Source of the DNA: Pelomyxa schiedti
Lineage: Eukaryota; Evosea; Pelobiontida; Pelomyxidae
Reading direction: 5' to 3'
Length of the DNA stretch: 64,000 bases
Assembly (NCBI GenBank): GCA_020536535.1
Contig: JAHLWZ010000794.1
Span: forward strand, 62,001 to 126,000
Shown here in pieces: positions 13,601 to 28,600 of this stretch. Position 1 is the first letter of the stretch. The number at the start of each line of letters is the position of its first letter. The notes beneath the pieces are model-generated. The model was not told the origin of the DNA. It did no database searches and worked only from the letters and a program-made list of their open reading frames with translations. Both the position numbers and the translations under genes were made by a program.

Positions 13601-16600
13601 CTCCAACCAATGTCAGCAGTTACTCTTGTTCAAGAAATTGTACGACTTATTTTCTTTATTGAAGACTGCCTTCCTGCCTCATTCAAGCTGCTGAGTTCAG
13701 CAAGTGGAGCAGTCCAGAAAGTTGCCCAAAAATTGCAAAACCAAACAACTAAGGTTTCAAGAATCACAGAAGATATGCAGGCAACTGAAGAAGAGGAGTC
13801 CCACTATAGCAATGAATGGGTGGCTGAGTCTTATCAGGAGAACACCTTTGAGCAAGAACCACTTATTGAGGTGAAAGATGCTGAGGCATTTAACCCTCTC
13901 AACTTGGAACAACAGGATGCAGAATCTCCAGATAACGGACAAGAAGCTCAAAACAGTATGAATGAACAAAATTTTAATCCTCTCGGTGCCTTGGAGTATA
14001 ATGACTTCAACGATGACATGACAAACTCCCACACAGAGAATGAAATTGAAGTCGAAAAGAGTCCAGATGATGCCCCCTTTAACCCCTTGAGCAGCGTTGA
14101 ATCACATGAAGGTGATGTGGTCCAGGGAACACCCCAAGAGGAACCAGACAACAATTTTCTTAGCTTCCCAAAGGAGCAGCTTGATGAATTCCTTACTGTT
14201 GTTGGTGACTTTTTGGTGTCCATTCCAAAAGGGAACCTAACAGATGCCAATATTCTAGTATCAACAAGGAAGCTCAACTCTCTTCTGGAAGTGTTAAAGG
14301 CGCTCTCATCCAAGCCCTATTTCCATTTTGTTGATGGGCCAATTCCTGATGCAGCAGCCACTGGCAAATTTCTCATTCTTGAGGATTATGACCTGCCCTC
14401 TGCATCTACAATGGAGAGGCTAAATCCTTTATTTGATATTCAGCCTTCACTAATTCTCCCAGAAGATTCATCATTCAACTTGGGGGGAGGCAAAACCTGT
14501 CAGTCTTGTGAAGTTGGAATTCACCCTTCATTTTATGTGGGTGCAACTGTACGTGAAGCAGGGCTTCCCAAAATTAGCCCTGCCACACAGTCTAGATTTA
14601 CACCTATCTTTTGTGCGCCATATTCACTTTGTGAATTATGTGATGTTGCTAGGATGCAACTTTCAGCTGCCAGCGTGCCATCACTGAATCTCTCTCTCTT
14701 TCACCAACTTGTCACAAAATGCCTGGAAGATTGCAAGCCCTTAAATAATATTAGATATGTTCTAAGGTGGGCTAGTTATATTTGTAGAACTCCATTAGAC
14801 ATTGACAGCATTCATCTAGCTGGGTACTGGATCTTTTTGGAATTTGCACCCCAAGAAGCACGAGAGCGCTTACGAGCCTCATGGCTTGATGGCATTGATT
14901 TCGGCAATTACCCAGAAACAAAAGCCCTTACAAAAGGTTGTGAATTCAAACCCAGTGAAAGCTTCAACTCGCGACAATTCTCCTCAATGTTTGTCAATAA
15001 AGATGGAGTACTTAAAATGGTTCACACTGGGGCAACAGTTCCATTTTGTGTGAAAGAACCTGCTCCAGAGGAATCAAAGAACATGTGTGTAACTCCAAAT
15101 GTGCTTGATTTTGTGGGCTCTGTTTTTGTTGCCATGGGCTGTAAAAGCCACTGCCAAAGGGTGTACCCTATTGCGTTTGAAGGCCCTCCTGGTTGCGGGA
15201 AGACAAAACTTGCCACAGTTATTGCAGCTATGGCAGGGAAAAGGCTTGTGCGGATTAATTTCTGTGGTGAGACAACAAAAGAAGATTTATTTGGTGTCCT
15301 GGAAAATTATTACGAGCGATATGTGCTGAAGAGGGATTAACATTCCTTCTGCTGGATGAACTGAACTTAGCACCTTGTGAGGTACTTGATGCCTTGGGGC
15401 CAATTCTTGATGCTGAGATAGAGGTTCTTTCCTTTCCTGATGGTCAAGTGATTAACTTGAAGGATGTTGTCATTTTTGCTGCTATGAATAGTACCAATAT
15501 CGGAGGTGGTCGTAGAGCCCTTCCGCCATCTATCTCAGCACTCTTTACCCATATTTCAGTCCAAGATTACTCAAACGAAGAGCTATGCAATATTGCCTGC
15601 AAAATGTTTGAAGACCTTGGTCCATACCTTGGTGATGCCTCTGCACTGTCCCCCTCCACCATGATGAAAAATATTCTATTGGTTTTTACAGCCATCAATG
15701 ATGGACTGAAAGATAGGCACTTTGGTGGTGGTAGCCTCACTGCCTTCAATTTACGTGACTTGAATAAGTTACATGAATTACTACAAGGCAGTGTCAAAGA
15801 CTTCTTGCTGGAGTCTCGCCTAAAAGCCAAAAAAAAGAGAGAGCATACTGGGGAATCCACTGAAGGTGAGGAGACTGACAATACACTTGCAAATGAGCAT
15901 ATCTCAGGAGGGAGTATTATTAAAAAACTACTGTATAAACTTCTTCAGATTGTATTTGTGTTCCCTTTCCCCTCTGTAAGTGATAGAGAAAAAGTTCAGA
16001 CAATTATTTCAGATGTATTCAAGTGTGAATCATACGCAATTGTTGGTGTACCCCAAGTTACTGCCACAATTGCTCATGTTGGGGATGTCTTCATTGGGCG
16101 AAAAAATCAAGGCTGTGAAACATTTGGGGCAAGTCACAAGTTTGTGTACACCCCCAAAGCTTGCCGCTACTTAGAGGCTCTATGTGCAGCAGTTTTAGCA
16201 AAATGCCCTGTTTTACTTCTGGGGGATACCTGCACTGGAAAAACAGCTACACTCTTAGAGCTTGCTAGACTTGCAGGTCGAGAACTGCTTGTTATTGGTA
16301 TGCATGAAGACTTTGATATTGCCTCCCTTATTGGAACGCTCTCTCCACAAAAAAATATCACCCTGGAACACACCCACAAAGAGCTGACAAGAGCACTGAG
16401 ACTGTGTATAAAAGGACAACAACTACTTTTTGGGCAGAAGAAAATCAAAATTGCACATTCAATGGGACTTAAACTATCTGAAGTATGGACCACTTTGGAT
16501 ATGTATGGGAATGACAAGGCTAAACTCTCTGCAATTTGTGAAGATTTCATTCAAATGTCCGACACCCTCAAAAAATGTGAAATGGCATATGTTTCTCAAG

Positions 16601-19600
16601 AAATTTTTCAAATAGCAACCTCCTCCCGTAAAGCCCTGCAAATGCGAGTTGATGTTGCCTTTGAATTTGAAGAGAGCAAGTTTATAAATGCAGTTAGAAC
16701 TGGTGCTTGGGTGGTTTTTGATAATGTAAACTGTGCTCCACCTGAAATTGTGGAGCGCTTGAACTCTTTGCTGGAAAACCCTCCTGTCTTAGATATGCAT
16801 GAGAGTGGGAAAGATCTTCGGTTGTGTGATGCTTCGATTTGTTGTGGGACAGATGAGGCAATTCATAGTGATTTTAGAATATTTTTTACTGCTAATCTCT
16901 CACGTGGGGGGGTCTCCAGGTTGTCTTCTGCTTTCATGAATAGAGTTCTAGTCATACAATTTGATTCTCTGGAATGTAATATCAACAATGTGGACACGTT
17001 TCAAATTGTAAACGAAGTCTACACTGAGAAAATGGGTACGTCTGATCCTGGAGTTGTAAGTGCACTACTTCGTTTCCATAAACTTGCAGCCGATATGGAT
17101 ATTCCTGCTCTAAGAACTGTCAGTGGTGCCGAGCTGACTTTGCGCACTGTTCTCCATGCCATTGAGTGTATGGTCACCCTTGTTATGCACTTCCATATGA
17201 AAGTAGAGGAAGGCCTGGTTGCAACACTCCAATTACTTTATATTGACCGAGCCACTGAGTATAGACAAGGAGATCTTCTGAATTACCTTAAAGAAGATAG
17301 CACTATCTGGCACACCGCACTGCAGCAGCTTGAAATATCGAATAGCCTGGCAGCTTTGCCTCCAGAACAAGTTTTAGAAACAACCATGCGACAATTGGAA
17401 AAAACGTTTCTAGAATATGTTGCCTTCCTCCTCACAAATTTGGATCCTTCACATCAGAAACCTCTCTTTGAGAGCATTGGAGAGACTTTGCACCATTTGG
17501 TTCCGGAATCTCTTATGGAATTTTTAGGAACTTTTGTGGGTACAAAGGGAAAAGAAAGCATTGAAAGTGTGCTCAATGGAACCTGTGAACTTTTATGTTC
17601 CTCTCTTTTAAAACTCTATTCTTCTACAACATGGAACAATGCCCCACCCAGACAGTCCCTCCTGAGAAGGATAAGAACCATAATCAAATGTTTTGTTGCC
17701 GTTGCAGCCTCATTACCAGGTGGAAACAAGATTATTGTTTTCTTAGATAATATCGATGCTACAAGCAATCGTGTTTTGCATTCCTTTGATGAGGTGTTTA
17801 GTGATACTATGAAGAAGAATTTTATCTCTTTCACTGAGTTGTTGAACAAGAATGACTACCGATTTATTATCAGAGAGTGTGAAGTGGTGCTCTCTCAGAT
17901 TCCCATGCACCTATGTTGGCCACGCCTTATTGATATTTGGAAAGAAACCAGACCTGATTTGCTTGAACTTGAGAAATCCCAACCAGCAGTGTTAACAGCA
18001 TTTGATCAGACTTGTATGTCTTTGTGCTCTTCTAGTCTCCTATGGTCAACACATCTTCAGACCTACCCATTTTTATCCACCACATTTCAGGCTAATCTAA
18101 GGCAAATAAGACTTAAAAAAATGGCTGTCAGGATTCGAACCAAGCTGATTGCTTTAATACAAGAAGGCAATATTGAGGCTGTAAATGAATTTGTGGGCAC
18201 TACCACAACACAAATTCAGAAAGAAGCACTAAGCTATGAAACACTCACTCAAATTGCGGGTACGTCCACTATTCTTCAACCTGCACTGCTCCACAATAAA
18301 GAGAGAAGTTACTTCAAAAGCTTTGAGGTTCTATACTCGCTGCACAGAAAGGATCTAACTTGTATTGGTGGAGGACCCTTTACTACTTTTGCTGGAAAGA
18401 CGTTACTTTATCTTTGGGCACAGAAGCATTTTGGTGATCTCGAAGGCCAGATTCGAATGGTATGTGAAGCATCTGACCTAATGACAACTCTCCATAACTG
18501 CAAGTGTCCTTTTGTTGTGTTCCTTAGAGAGGAAGATGCCCATTCTGCATGTTTTTTGCATAACTCTCAGTCTACAGTTGTATACATTGCTTGTGGGAAC
18601 TGTTCCACACTTGTAAAAATGATTAAAAATGTTATTGCTACTTCCAAAACACTCAAACTTGATACACTAAAATCAAGTTGGCACAAAGAAGTTGCAAGTG
18701 CTCTTCCCGCCGTTGCCACTGAACTTGGTCAGCCTGCTCAAACTGATCTGTCAAACTTCTTATTAGCCACTGTGAGAGATGTCATTCCTCCTGGATGTCT
18801 TGATGACCTTCTCTCAGATTTGAACAATTGCAGCTTAGCACCTAATCTTTCTGTGCTTGTGCCACAGCTTGATGCAAAACTCTTTGTTGAAACACAAGAG
18901 GTTGAAAAAGATACCTCAGATCTCATTTCAGGCTGGAATATGACCGAATTATCTCTCATTCTCAGTCAACAATGTGAGCATCGCCTTGTACCTGATATAC
19001 CAGGCCTAAATCTATCAGCTGTTAAGCACTGTGAATTTGCTGTTCATAAATTGGGTCAAAAATTACTTGTTTTTAACACCTTAGCTTTAGCCTCCCTGGT
19101 ATCTGACCCTGAAAACCTTCTGAAACTACATTACACAGTTTACAACTGTATCATTAAAGGAGTAATGAATGGGCTCAGTGATATTTCTTACTTTGACAAA
19201 CTAGAAGGGTGGGGGAAAACACTAATGCAGAGCTGGAAGATCACGTGGCGAGAATACAAAAGCTTGCAGAAACTACTAGATCATTCAGGCCTAGACTTGG
19301 AGTTGTACCGTATTGCTGCATTCAAAGTAGCTTGTATCAGGGAGTGGGAAAAGGTTGTAATAAAGGAGAATGTCAACATAAATAATGAGCTGGATATTAG
19401 GAAGAAAGAGCTTATGGATGAACTTGAACAGATTTTATCTGTAGCAAAGAAGTTCCGGGTTCTGGATATCATTGGGGGTGTTGAACAAGAGCTTGAAAGT
19501 CTAAGAATGAGTCAAGTGGTGGATTTGCAGGGAACCAGGGCCAATATTAAAAAATTTCAACTTGCCCTACAACATAAAGCTTCCTTTATCGAGGCTCAAC

Positions 19601-22600
19601 AGCTAAAGTATTCCAATGTATTGACTACACAGACCATCACTCTTCCCCCTATCTGCTCGTTTCCACCAATTACAAGAGGCGGAGTATATCTGGACCCACC
19701 TGTAAAATGTGAGAAGCAACTAAAAATCCTTACTGACTCAGATGTTATATGTGATTGCTTGAGGTACTCTATTGAAACTATGTCATTACTTTGCTCTGTT
19801 GAGAAAGAAGAGGTCTTATATGCTTTGCTATGTAAACTGTGTCAGAGCAATGTGAAGTCCTGTGAACTGGGGCTCACACAATTTCGGGCACAAGTTTTCC
19901 AAAGGAACAAATGCGTTTCTACTTCTTTCAAAGATATACAGCAGTTTATGAACGAGCTTCACGGAGAACAACCTGTTTGGCTTATCTGCACTTTGCTCCC
20001 TCAAATCACCTCGTTGAAGAGGGAGATTGCTGAATGTCTGGAAGATTTCAAAACAGAAATTGGCACAACTCCCTTTCTGGTGTCACCCTTGATATTTTTA
20101 ATGTCTGATCTGTTTTGGGTCTCAGGATCCCCAGATTTAGCCTGTAAGATGTTGAAAGAGGAAAAAATAATTTTACGTTCTTGTAAAAGAAATGAGCAAC
20201 TTACATGTCATGTAAGAAGCAAGCTCAATATTCCATCTTCTGCCCCACTGTTGCATCAAGCAATAGCAATGCACCTTACGTACTTTGTTGAACTCCTGAA
20301 TACCCAAGGAAAAAATAAGGAGTTCATTCACCTTGACCCTTTTTTCAGGTTGTTTTTAATTCTGTCACTTGTAGTTGCTGGCTACTGTCGCCTTATGGAA
20401 TTAACTGAATTTGGGCAAGCATATCCCAATGAATTACGGGAGAAATTTTCTACCATATTATCCACCATCCAAACAATCCTATCCCTCAGTGAGGAAGAAA
20501 AGGACCCACATTACCACTTTAAGCATATTCAAATTTTACTTAGAAACAACTTACTCTTGGACACTACCCTTTTGAACCGAATGACTCTTTCCCTAAAAGA
20601 TGTAGCCTCTTTTTTGAGCCAACACCTCATCGACTTTCAAACGGAGGTTGAAACTGTACTTCATGTTCTGTGCAACTCTGGAGAGGCACTTGCTGGAGCA
20701 AGTGAAGATTGGAACGAAAGTAAGCGTCACATAGCTGTGCAACTAGACCCCCAGCTTGTCGAAGCTCTAAAATTAGCAAAAGCTATTACTGAGCAAGGCA
20801 ATGATGGAGAAATTACCTTTCCCAATAAAGTCAACTTGTTGCCACAAATTGAGAGGCTAAAAAAGCAGAGGGCGGTACTACTGCCTACAGGCGCCAGGCT
20901 TTATAATACTTGCCTTCAAATAATACTCGAGACAATCATAACCACAGTAAAAACACTGCTTGATCTCCGTTATGATGAAGAAGTATCTTCATTACTTGAA
21001 GATATTACTATCGATTTTCCCGTTGTCGATTTTCAAATCCTGTTGTATTCCCTCAATACTTTGTTGATTCTAGTGCAGATGCCAATTCAGCAATACTTCA
21101 CAGATTTAAGTGCCTTCAGTCTTGATATGGCTCTTTCAAAGTGGGAGTCTCTGCTTACAAGGAGAAGCAACCAGATTCTTAAAATTTCTGTTGTCTTTAA
21201 CTGCCAAATTCAACTATTTAATTGGCTTGTTGATGTGACACAGTCAGAACCAACCTCTTTAGAATGTGGTGCTCTCGAGAAAGCCTTCCAATCATCTGCA
21301 CCCTTTAAGTCTGTTTCATCACCATTTGAAATTGAAAGGATTCAACTTGGAGAAATACAACCCTGCTTCACCCTCATTCAAAGCATTGATAATGTCGGAA
21401 GAATTTTAAAAGAAACCCGCCCATTACTAGAAAGTAGGCACAGTGTCAGCTCTGTAATGCATGCAATTGCATCCAATGGGTTATTAGGTCTTTGGGAACT
21501 CACCATTCTGGGATACACACATATGTTAAGAAACATTCCTTCGAAATGGGAGAGGATTATGCTAAAAGATAACGGGCCTGACTGGACACAACTCTCTGTT
21601 GCAGGCTTTTCTAACAGAGCATATGCCCTATCCATGCTCTCTCAAATCCCTCAAAGTGAAGTAACCACCAGAAGTTATAAAAATCAAGTGGACAAGGGGC
21701 ATGTGCTTGCCCATCTATGTCTTTGTGCCAGTGAAATTTCTGCCAATGCTGCTAGAGCAGGACTACAAGGAACAATTTCTGATTCGAAAATTATCTTGGA
21801 AACGTTTATTGCCTCCCATTCGGTTATTCAGTGCATCCTGAGTAACCCCTATGATTCAGCTGCCTTCACTCAAGTTGCCAACACACTTTGCTTGGAGACA
21901 CAATACCTTACACAATACCGATGTACCAGCAAGGCACAAGTGATCAAATGTAACCAAGTTATTGAAGAAGGGTTATGTTCAATACTAAACATGACACCAA
22001 AACTATGTTCACTAGCAACAAATTTTAGCAGTATCACTGAGGATTGCATTAGTAAATGTCGACAACTGTGGATAACAGCCTTTCAAGAGGAACAACTTCA
22101 ATATAAAAAACGGGTGCAAGATTTGGAAACTGTCTGGCACTACACCTTAGTACACTTCGCTCATAAAGAAGTTGATCCATACAATCTAACAAGAGTAGAA
22201 ACATTGCAGAAGGCTATACATGCATGTGATATTCATATCTGTGATATCCACAATGCCTTTTGGTATGAACCTCGGCTTGAATTGCAATCAACATGCACTA
22301 ATAAAGAAAAAGTTAATGTGCGTGCCGAGTGGAAGCAAGTTAAATTCCAAACAAGCTATAATAATGAATTCCAGGTTGCACTTCATGTTAATGACCAGTT
22401 CATTTGCCGTCGACAGTGTCAGTCTTTCCGAGGGTGCTGGACAGATATCAAATATGAGAAACAGACTGGAGAATTTCTTATAGCACAATTTTCTTCTGCC
22501 CATCAGCTCATTCTGGGTCTCAAAAGAAGTGATGGTACACAGATTCAAGATTTAAAAGGCACTGTGTATTACAGCTGGGGCCACCGCAGATACACATCTG

Positions 22601-25600
22601 GAGAACCAATGGTGTTCCAAGGCAAAAATGAAATTTCTTTTTCAATCACTCTTGAGAATGGTACTGAAACTGCCACCTCTCAACTGGCACTGGAACAGTG
22701 CATTGAAATCCCCATCAAAGAAGTATTTAATCTGACAATTTGGTATCAAGTTCGCTACACCTTTACAGGTGATTCCAGTTATGCACGTGAGTCCCTGCAT
22801 TTCTCAGATTTCTGGGATGTGACAAAGGCTTTAACAGCTTCAGTGGAAAGTGTGAAGAAGGGGACTCTCTTAAAACAAAATCCTGAAAGTCGTGTAAGTT
22901 TACTGGTGGAAAGGTTTAACAAGTGCCCAACAAAACAAATGCTTACCAAAATATGTCAATGGATGGAAAATTTGCAGACAACTGTTAAAACCAATGATAA
23001 AAAGAAAATTGTAGAAGTACTGAGTGCTCTAAAAGACCTGCCTCATGAGCTGCACCTGGAAACCCATGACATATGTGCTGAAACTCTCCAGCAAGAAGCT
23101 AATGCCTTTAAGACCTTCCGAACTAAACTATCAAAGAATGTAAAGAAACTCCTTTGGTGGATATCAGTAAGGCAACACTGGGTAAAGATAGAAGTGTGGA
23201 TCAACCAACTTTTGGAGGAACATGTTGCCCCTTCTGCTTTACTTAAAAAACGTGTGCAATGGAAAGCTTCAACAAGTATCATTCAAGAACAATATGAAGA
23301 AGCTTTGAAGACCATGGATATTCTGTGCAAATATGCTGACAAACAGCACCTTGTTCAACAACAGGTTGCAGCTATTCATGGGTTAGATTTGGTTAATGAA
23401 CAGAGGGTTACATATGGTGATATCTTATCTCTAAAAATGGTCCTTGTCTCCAATTTCCTTATAACAGGAAAAGGGAGTTCTTTGCAGTGTACAAGTGATG
23501 ATGTTGATTTTGGAGTTATTTATGTGGGAACTCCTCAGCAGCAAGTTCTAAGAATATTTAATGATACAAGCTTAAGCATATCTCTTGGTATCTTGCAACC
23601 CAGCAATAATTGTTTCAGAGTCCGCTGCAGGTCAAATTTTTCTTTGGATGCTCATGAAACAGTGGATGTTACTATTGAAGTCTTCTCCCCAACAGAAGGG
23701 GATGTTATGAGTACATTTACTGTAGTTCATAATAATGAGGCAAAACTTGTTTCGTTGAAGGCCCAATCACGTATCTTGTCTTGCATTCTTTCCAGTAATT
23801 CTGTAAATATCCCTGTATACTCTTCTTCAGCATTACTCTGTATAGCCACAGAATGCCTCACACCAATGATCTTGAAACTCGAGAGTGGGGATGAAAGTTA
23901 TAATGTGACTTGCCACAATGGCGATTCAAAAGAAGAAATAAACGCCTTACATAGTGCCCTGTTTTCTGTGCATACAACAAAAGCCATAACTTCAAAGGAA
24001 TCATTAATATCCATTCATTCGGATTGTGGCTATAAAGCAACCCTCAAAGTTCTACATAAAACCTGTGAAAATTTAGAAATCAGGGATACAAGAGGAGGTC
24101 ACATCAGAGATTTCTCTAAATGGATTCCCATCACTGCAGTACGAACTAAACATCATAAATTTGAAATTAACAAGCAACTCGCTCTTTTTAATGGCTCCAC
24201 TGAGTACTTGACAGTAAGACTAAACCATGACTCAGACACAATAAAGGTTGAGCCAGCAATCATGTTTCTACCCCCGCAAACTAAGATGTTTGTGCAAGTT
24301 ACTGGGATTACTGCAAATTCACCTCTGTCTCTAACACCTAACTTCATTCCCAAGATTGATGGTGTAACAACTGTGCTGCAAATAAATGCAGATACTCCAC
24401 CACTACGCCTAGTAGCTAAAAATCAATATCAAGTTCCATACAAGTATAAAAATCAATGCAAAGAGAATTGTGTGCACTTTTTGCTGCAAAACAATGACCT
24501 GTTCCCTTACGCTGATGTAGTTTGTGAGTCATTGTCCCATACAAATGGACCTTCAAAACTTTCTGTTTCTACCCCTTTCCAATTTAAATACACTGGAACT
24601 ACTGAGTTTCCCATCCCAGAATCCACAAGAAATTATCTGATCACCATTCAGTTCACCTTTGGTGCACCAATGTGTGGTGTTTTCCAGCTGTCTATACATC
24701 ATAATAACAGAACATATATTCAAAACGTACCTTATGTGGTATGTCCAACTGTTCCTTGTTTGGAAGTACTCGATATTCCTGCATGTGGTATCATGAATTT
24801 TGGCTATGTAGATTTCAAGTTCAGGTGTATGTTCAGTGTGTCAAATTTGAAAAGCAACAGCAAACTGGAAGTACTGTTGGTTTCTTCATATCTCTTCCAA
24901 GGATCACGGCAAATGAAAGACACTGAAAAGAAACGGTACCCTTGCTTAGCTGGGGAAAACTTTTTCCAGCGCCTCATTAATATTTTTACTGAAGAAAAAG
25001 TTTCCCTTTGTTTTGAACAAGTTGGCAGTTCAATCCCACCAATGTCGTTTTTCTCTGTTCCTGTGTTTGTTATTCCTACCAATGCATGCCACCAAAAAGT
25101 GCAATTTTTGATACACGGTATGATGGGAAGTGGTCCCTCAAGCAGTAACTGTGATGTGTACGAGGAATTTATTCCAGATTTTTCATTTCCCTCCAAGATA
25201 ACAACTCCAAGAGAGTTCTGTGACTACCTGCGAGTAGAAGATAAATTAACCAATGATTCTGAAGCAGAGATATTACGTATTTGTAAGAAAAGTAATTCAA
25301 GGGTAAAATGTTTCACAATTCAGACCTTATTGCTTTTCCTGAAAAAAACAATTGGGGTGCAAGATGTCATTAGACTATCAGTCGCTTCTGATGCCATAAC
25401 ACTTTCCAATGTTCTAGGGCTTGCCCTGTTCACTGAAGAGCCTCCCACTTTACAGAGAGTGTCCACGACGTTAATATCACTTTTCAAGAATGATTCCTAT
25501 GCCAGCAGGATTTTCAGTTTCATTGCTGAAGCAAACCCAATAGAAAAGATATGGAAATACTTTGCTGAAATGGAGTTTTTGGGAAGTGACAGGAAGCACT

Positions 25601-28600
25601 TGCTGTCAACAGTAAACGAACTGTCCCCATTGAATCTCTTCTTAATTTTAGTACCACCAGTGCTTTCTTCATCTTTCCTCAGATTGTGGAATTGGGATGA
25701 TACCCTCAGTGCAACACTGGACCACTTACTGGGGTATTTGATCCTTGCAAACAATTCTGAGTTACTGGAGTGGACAAGAATTATTCAGAGCAATGTAACA
25801 CCTTCATGTGATCCCACACAACGGTCAAAGAATCTTGTCTCACAGATCTGCAAAGATCTGCCTTATTTTACTGATTTGTTCAAATACAGTTTCATGAGAG
25901 CTCCAGCCAAAGATCTTTTCTTGAAACTTCTTCCAGACAGTACAGTATTCTCAAACACTTCTCTGGTAGCCTGCGCACAGGCACTGAAAACAACTCTTGT
26001 GACAAATCATTTCCAATCATTGATGGATAAGTGCATTTTAATTGATAGACTGAAAGAGATATTTGAATATGGCTTTCACCCTGATTTTTTTATTGTTGTT
26101 CTCCAACTTCTGGCACTAGAGAAAAAACAACAAAAATTTCAAGTGTTGTCCATGACTTTACACCAGATACTTGAGGGATCGACAACCAAAGCACTTTTTT
26201 TCCAGTTGATGAAAAGGCTCACACACGCTTTTGGAGTGCAGGATGAAGTTCAATTTCCACCTAAGGACTCGCCTTTGAGTGCCATAAAAGAATATTTCCA
26301 AAGATCCCTCCCTGCACAATTTTTATGCCAATTAGATGAAGACATCTCCACTGTTCTTTCCGTCACTACACTACCAGAGAAACTCAAAAAGTTACTAGAA
26401 ACTTCCACCTTGAAGCAGACAATGTCACCAGCTCTTCACAATATTTTGAAGTTATACTTAACAATTCCTCCCATCAATGCACCACAGGATCTCCTACCAC
26501 ACATTGACTTAATCATAGATGCTACAGGACTATTTGAAAAGAACACAGGATTACTCGTGAAAAATGTTGTTGAGTGGGGATGTAAGTGTCAACCCAACAT
26601 GGACATCAATTTTTCTAGCCTGTGTGCATTTATGAATTACATATCTGCTGGCCTTGCACTGTCAAATGTAGTATTACAAGAGCACAAATGGCTACCTAAC
26701 TGCATTAAACCCGCTATGCCGAGTGTCGTAATCTCTCAGTCAATTTCTGAGTTGGAAAATACGAGTTTACTCCACACACTGGTAACTGCCTCAATGAAAA
26801 ATGAGGTGGAAATACACAAACTACTTGAGCAACTTCTTCAACAAAAGCCAACCAGGGACAACTGTTAAACAGTTTTTTATTTGTACTTCACTCAGTATCC
26901 CAAATTGTGTAGGCACTGGGTTGCATCTTTTACCAATCGTTGGCGGGCAGCTAAGGCGTTCCCACACACCAGGCTTTTGGGGGAAGATACATTTTCAGCC
27001 CTTAAAGAATTTGTTGAAAGTGGGATCAAGATAGTTTCCATTGAAAGCATGCATTCTTTGCAACTCTTTCCTTCAACAAAAATTTCTGACTTACTTCCAA
27101 TTGTGAGGGAGTCAAGGTTAAGAGTTGTTGATATTCTTCGTCAGTTACCTCTTTCAGATGCTTCTCGTGCATATCTGTCATTGGAAGGAATTGTTACTCG
27201 GACAGTGGACCATCAACAAACACGAGATGCCACTCCTAAGCTTGATACACAACAACCAGCAGTAGTAATCTCGAAGGAAACATTAGAACATCTAGTCAAG
27301 AGCTTTGCTGAGAACCACAGAGCAGAATCTTCAAAAGCAAGAGAAGTTTTCCTGTGTGGCCCTTCACAAGCTCACAATCATACGAGCGGGAGCAAACAAG
27401 TCTTAAATTATGGAAAAACATCCCTGAAGGGTATAACCAAACAGTTAGGCAATTCCACAAAAATGCCTGTGAAAATTTCCAATTTGGATTGTGCTTCAAG
27501 TACACAACTTTCAATTCCCAGCACAACAGTTCAGTTTGACGTTCAACAGATTATTGATGAAGCACATGTCTTGCAAGCTTACAGTAATGCTCCCTCAAGA
27601 TCAAAGGGAACAACAGAAGCTGAGTGCCACCGTGACACTGACACAGCAGCACTCAAAGACGACTTCTTTTTCTCCCTCGTTAATGATCAATTTGTAAGTG
27701 GCTTCATATTAAAGCTTGTACAAAGAATCAGAGCCCATCATGCCATACAAAGTGGACGAGACCGCCGGCCATGGGAATGGTTGATTTTAATAGATGACTC
27801 ACTTTCTATGGTGATTCATCGTCAACAGATTTTAGTTTGTGTGGGGATTTTAATGCAAGTTCTATGTGAAATAGAGTGTAGATTTGCAGTGGTTGCTTTT
27901 TCCAAGTCTATTTCCATTCTTCATGACTTGAAAGACCCTTTTACTGCCGCCATCGGGCAACATGTTTTGGCGCACCTCCGATTCAATGGAGGAACCGAAC
28001 CCGCAAGTTGCTGGCAAAAAGCAATTTCCGAAGTTTGGAAATCAGCTTCTAGTGCCAGACACATGATGATGTTAATTACAGACGGTCTTACAGAACAAAG
28101 AGAGATAACGGATTTTATTCCCTCCCTTCTGTTCCATGCTATCAACTTAAGCTGCTTTGTTATTGGCAGGCCACATAAAAATCTTTCAACCTTTATACAG
28201 TCGCTGTCAGGCAAACACCCAAAGAAACAAGGATCGCCTTCCTGTTGCCACTTTATTGATCCAGTTGTGTCACAAGCAAATGTGGCTTATATCACTGATT
28301 CTGTAATTGACCTGTTGGAGGAGCAAGTAAAGGCAGAATTGGATGAAACTCTCAATCATTGGAGTGTTCCTCTCCAATTTGGAATGGATGAATCCTTGAT
28401 TTGCAATGTGAACGAACAGAAACTTCATGAAACGCTGGAAGCTAACTGCGCGCAAATGGCTCTAGAAAATTGGAAGGATGATGCACAAGGCACCTACTTA
28501 AAGGCGACAATTGCACGCTGTGGAATACCAGTGACATGTTCTCTAAATGTAGATCAAGCTCTTGCAGACATAATACAGTCACTTTCCAACCAACAACCCT

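Larger units (their letters stand above)
10265..17000 (+). other. Six-module AAA+ ring region of the giant protein
   Basis: AAA1 has GDTGTAKT and LLLDELNLA, and looks intact. AAA2 has GSKGCGKS, but its Walker B is LILLENL with Asn following Glu, and may hydrolyse poorly. AAA3 has GPPAVGKS and LLLVDELNLAD. AAA4 has a broken Walker A, GPTGYKS, with one residue missing between Gly and Lys; it also has a long acidic insert and LILEDYDL at the Walker B position. AAA5 has GPPGCGKT and LLLDELNLAP but is crossed by a frame break. AAA6 has GDTCTGKT with a weak Walker B, WVVFDNVNCAP. The mixture of competent and degenerate sites matches the general pattern of dynein- and midasin-like concatenated rings. 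The sensor-type segment RLFATQN/RLIATQN/FAAMNS is present in AAA1, AAA3 and AAA5. Confidence 0.85.

Noticed and set aside
15294-15331. A 38-nt GT..AG intron to explain the AAA5 frame break
   Set aside because: It restores frame but deletes the conserved GKLLRAICAE element needed before Walker B and lacks the T-rich end seen in real introns here.
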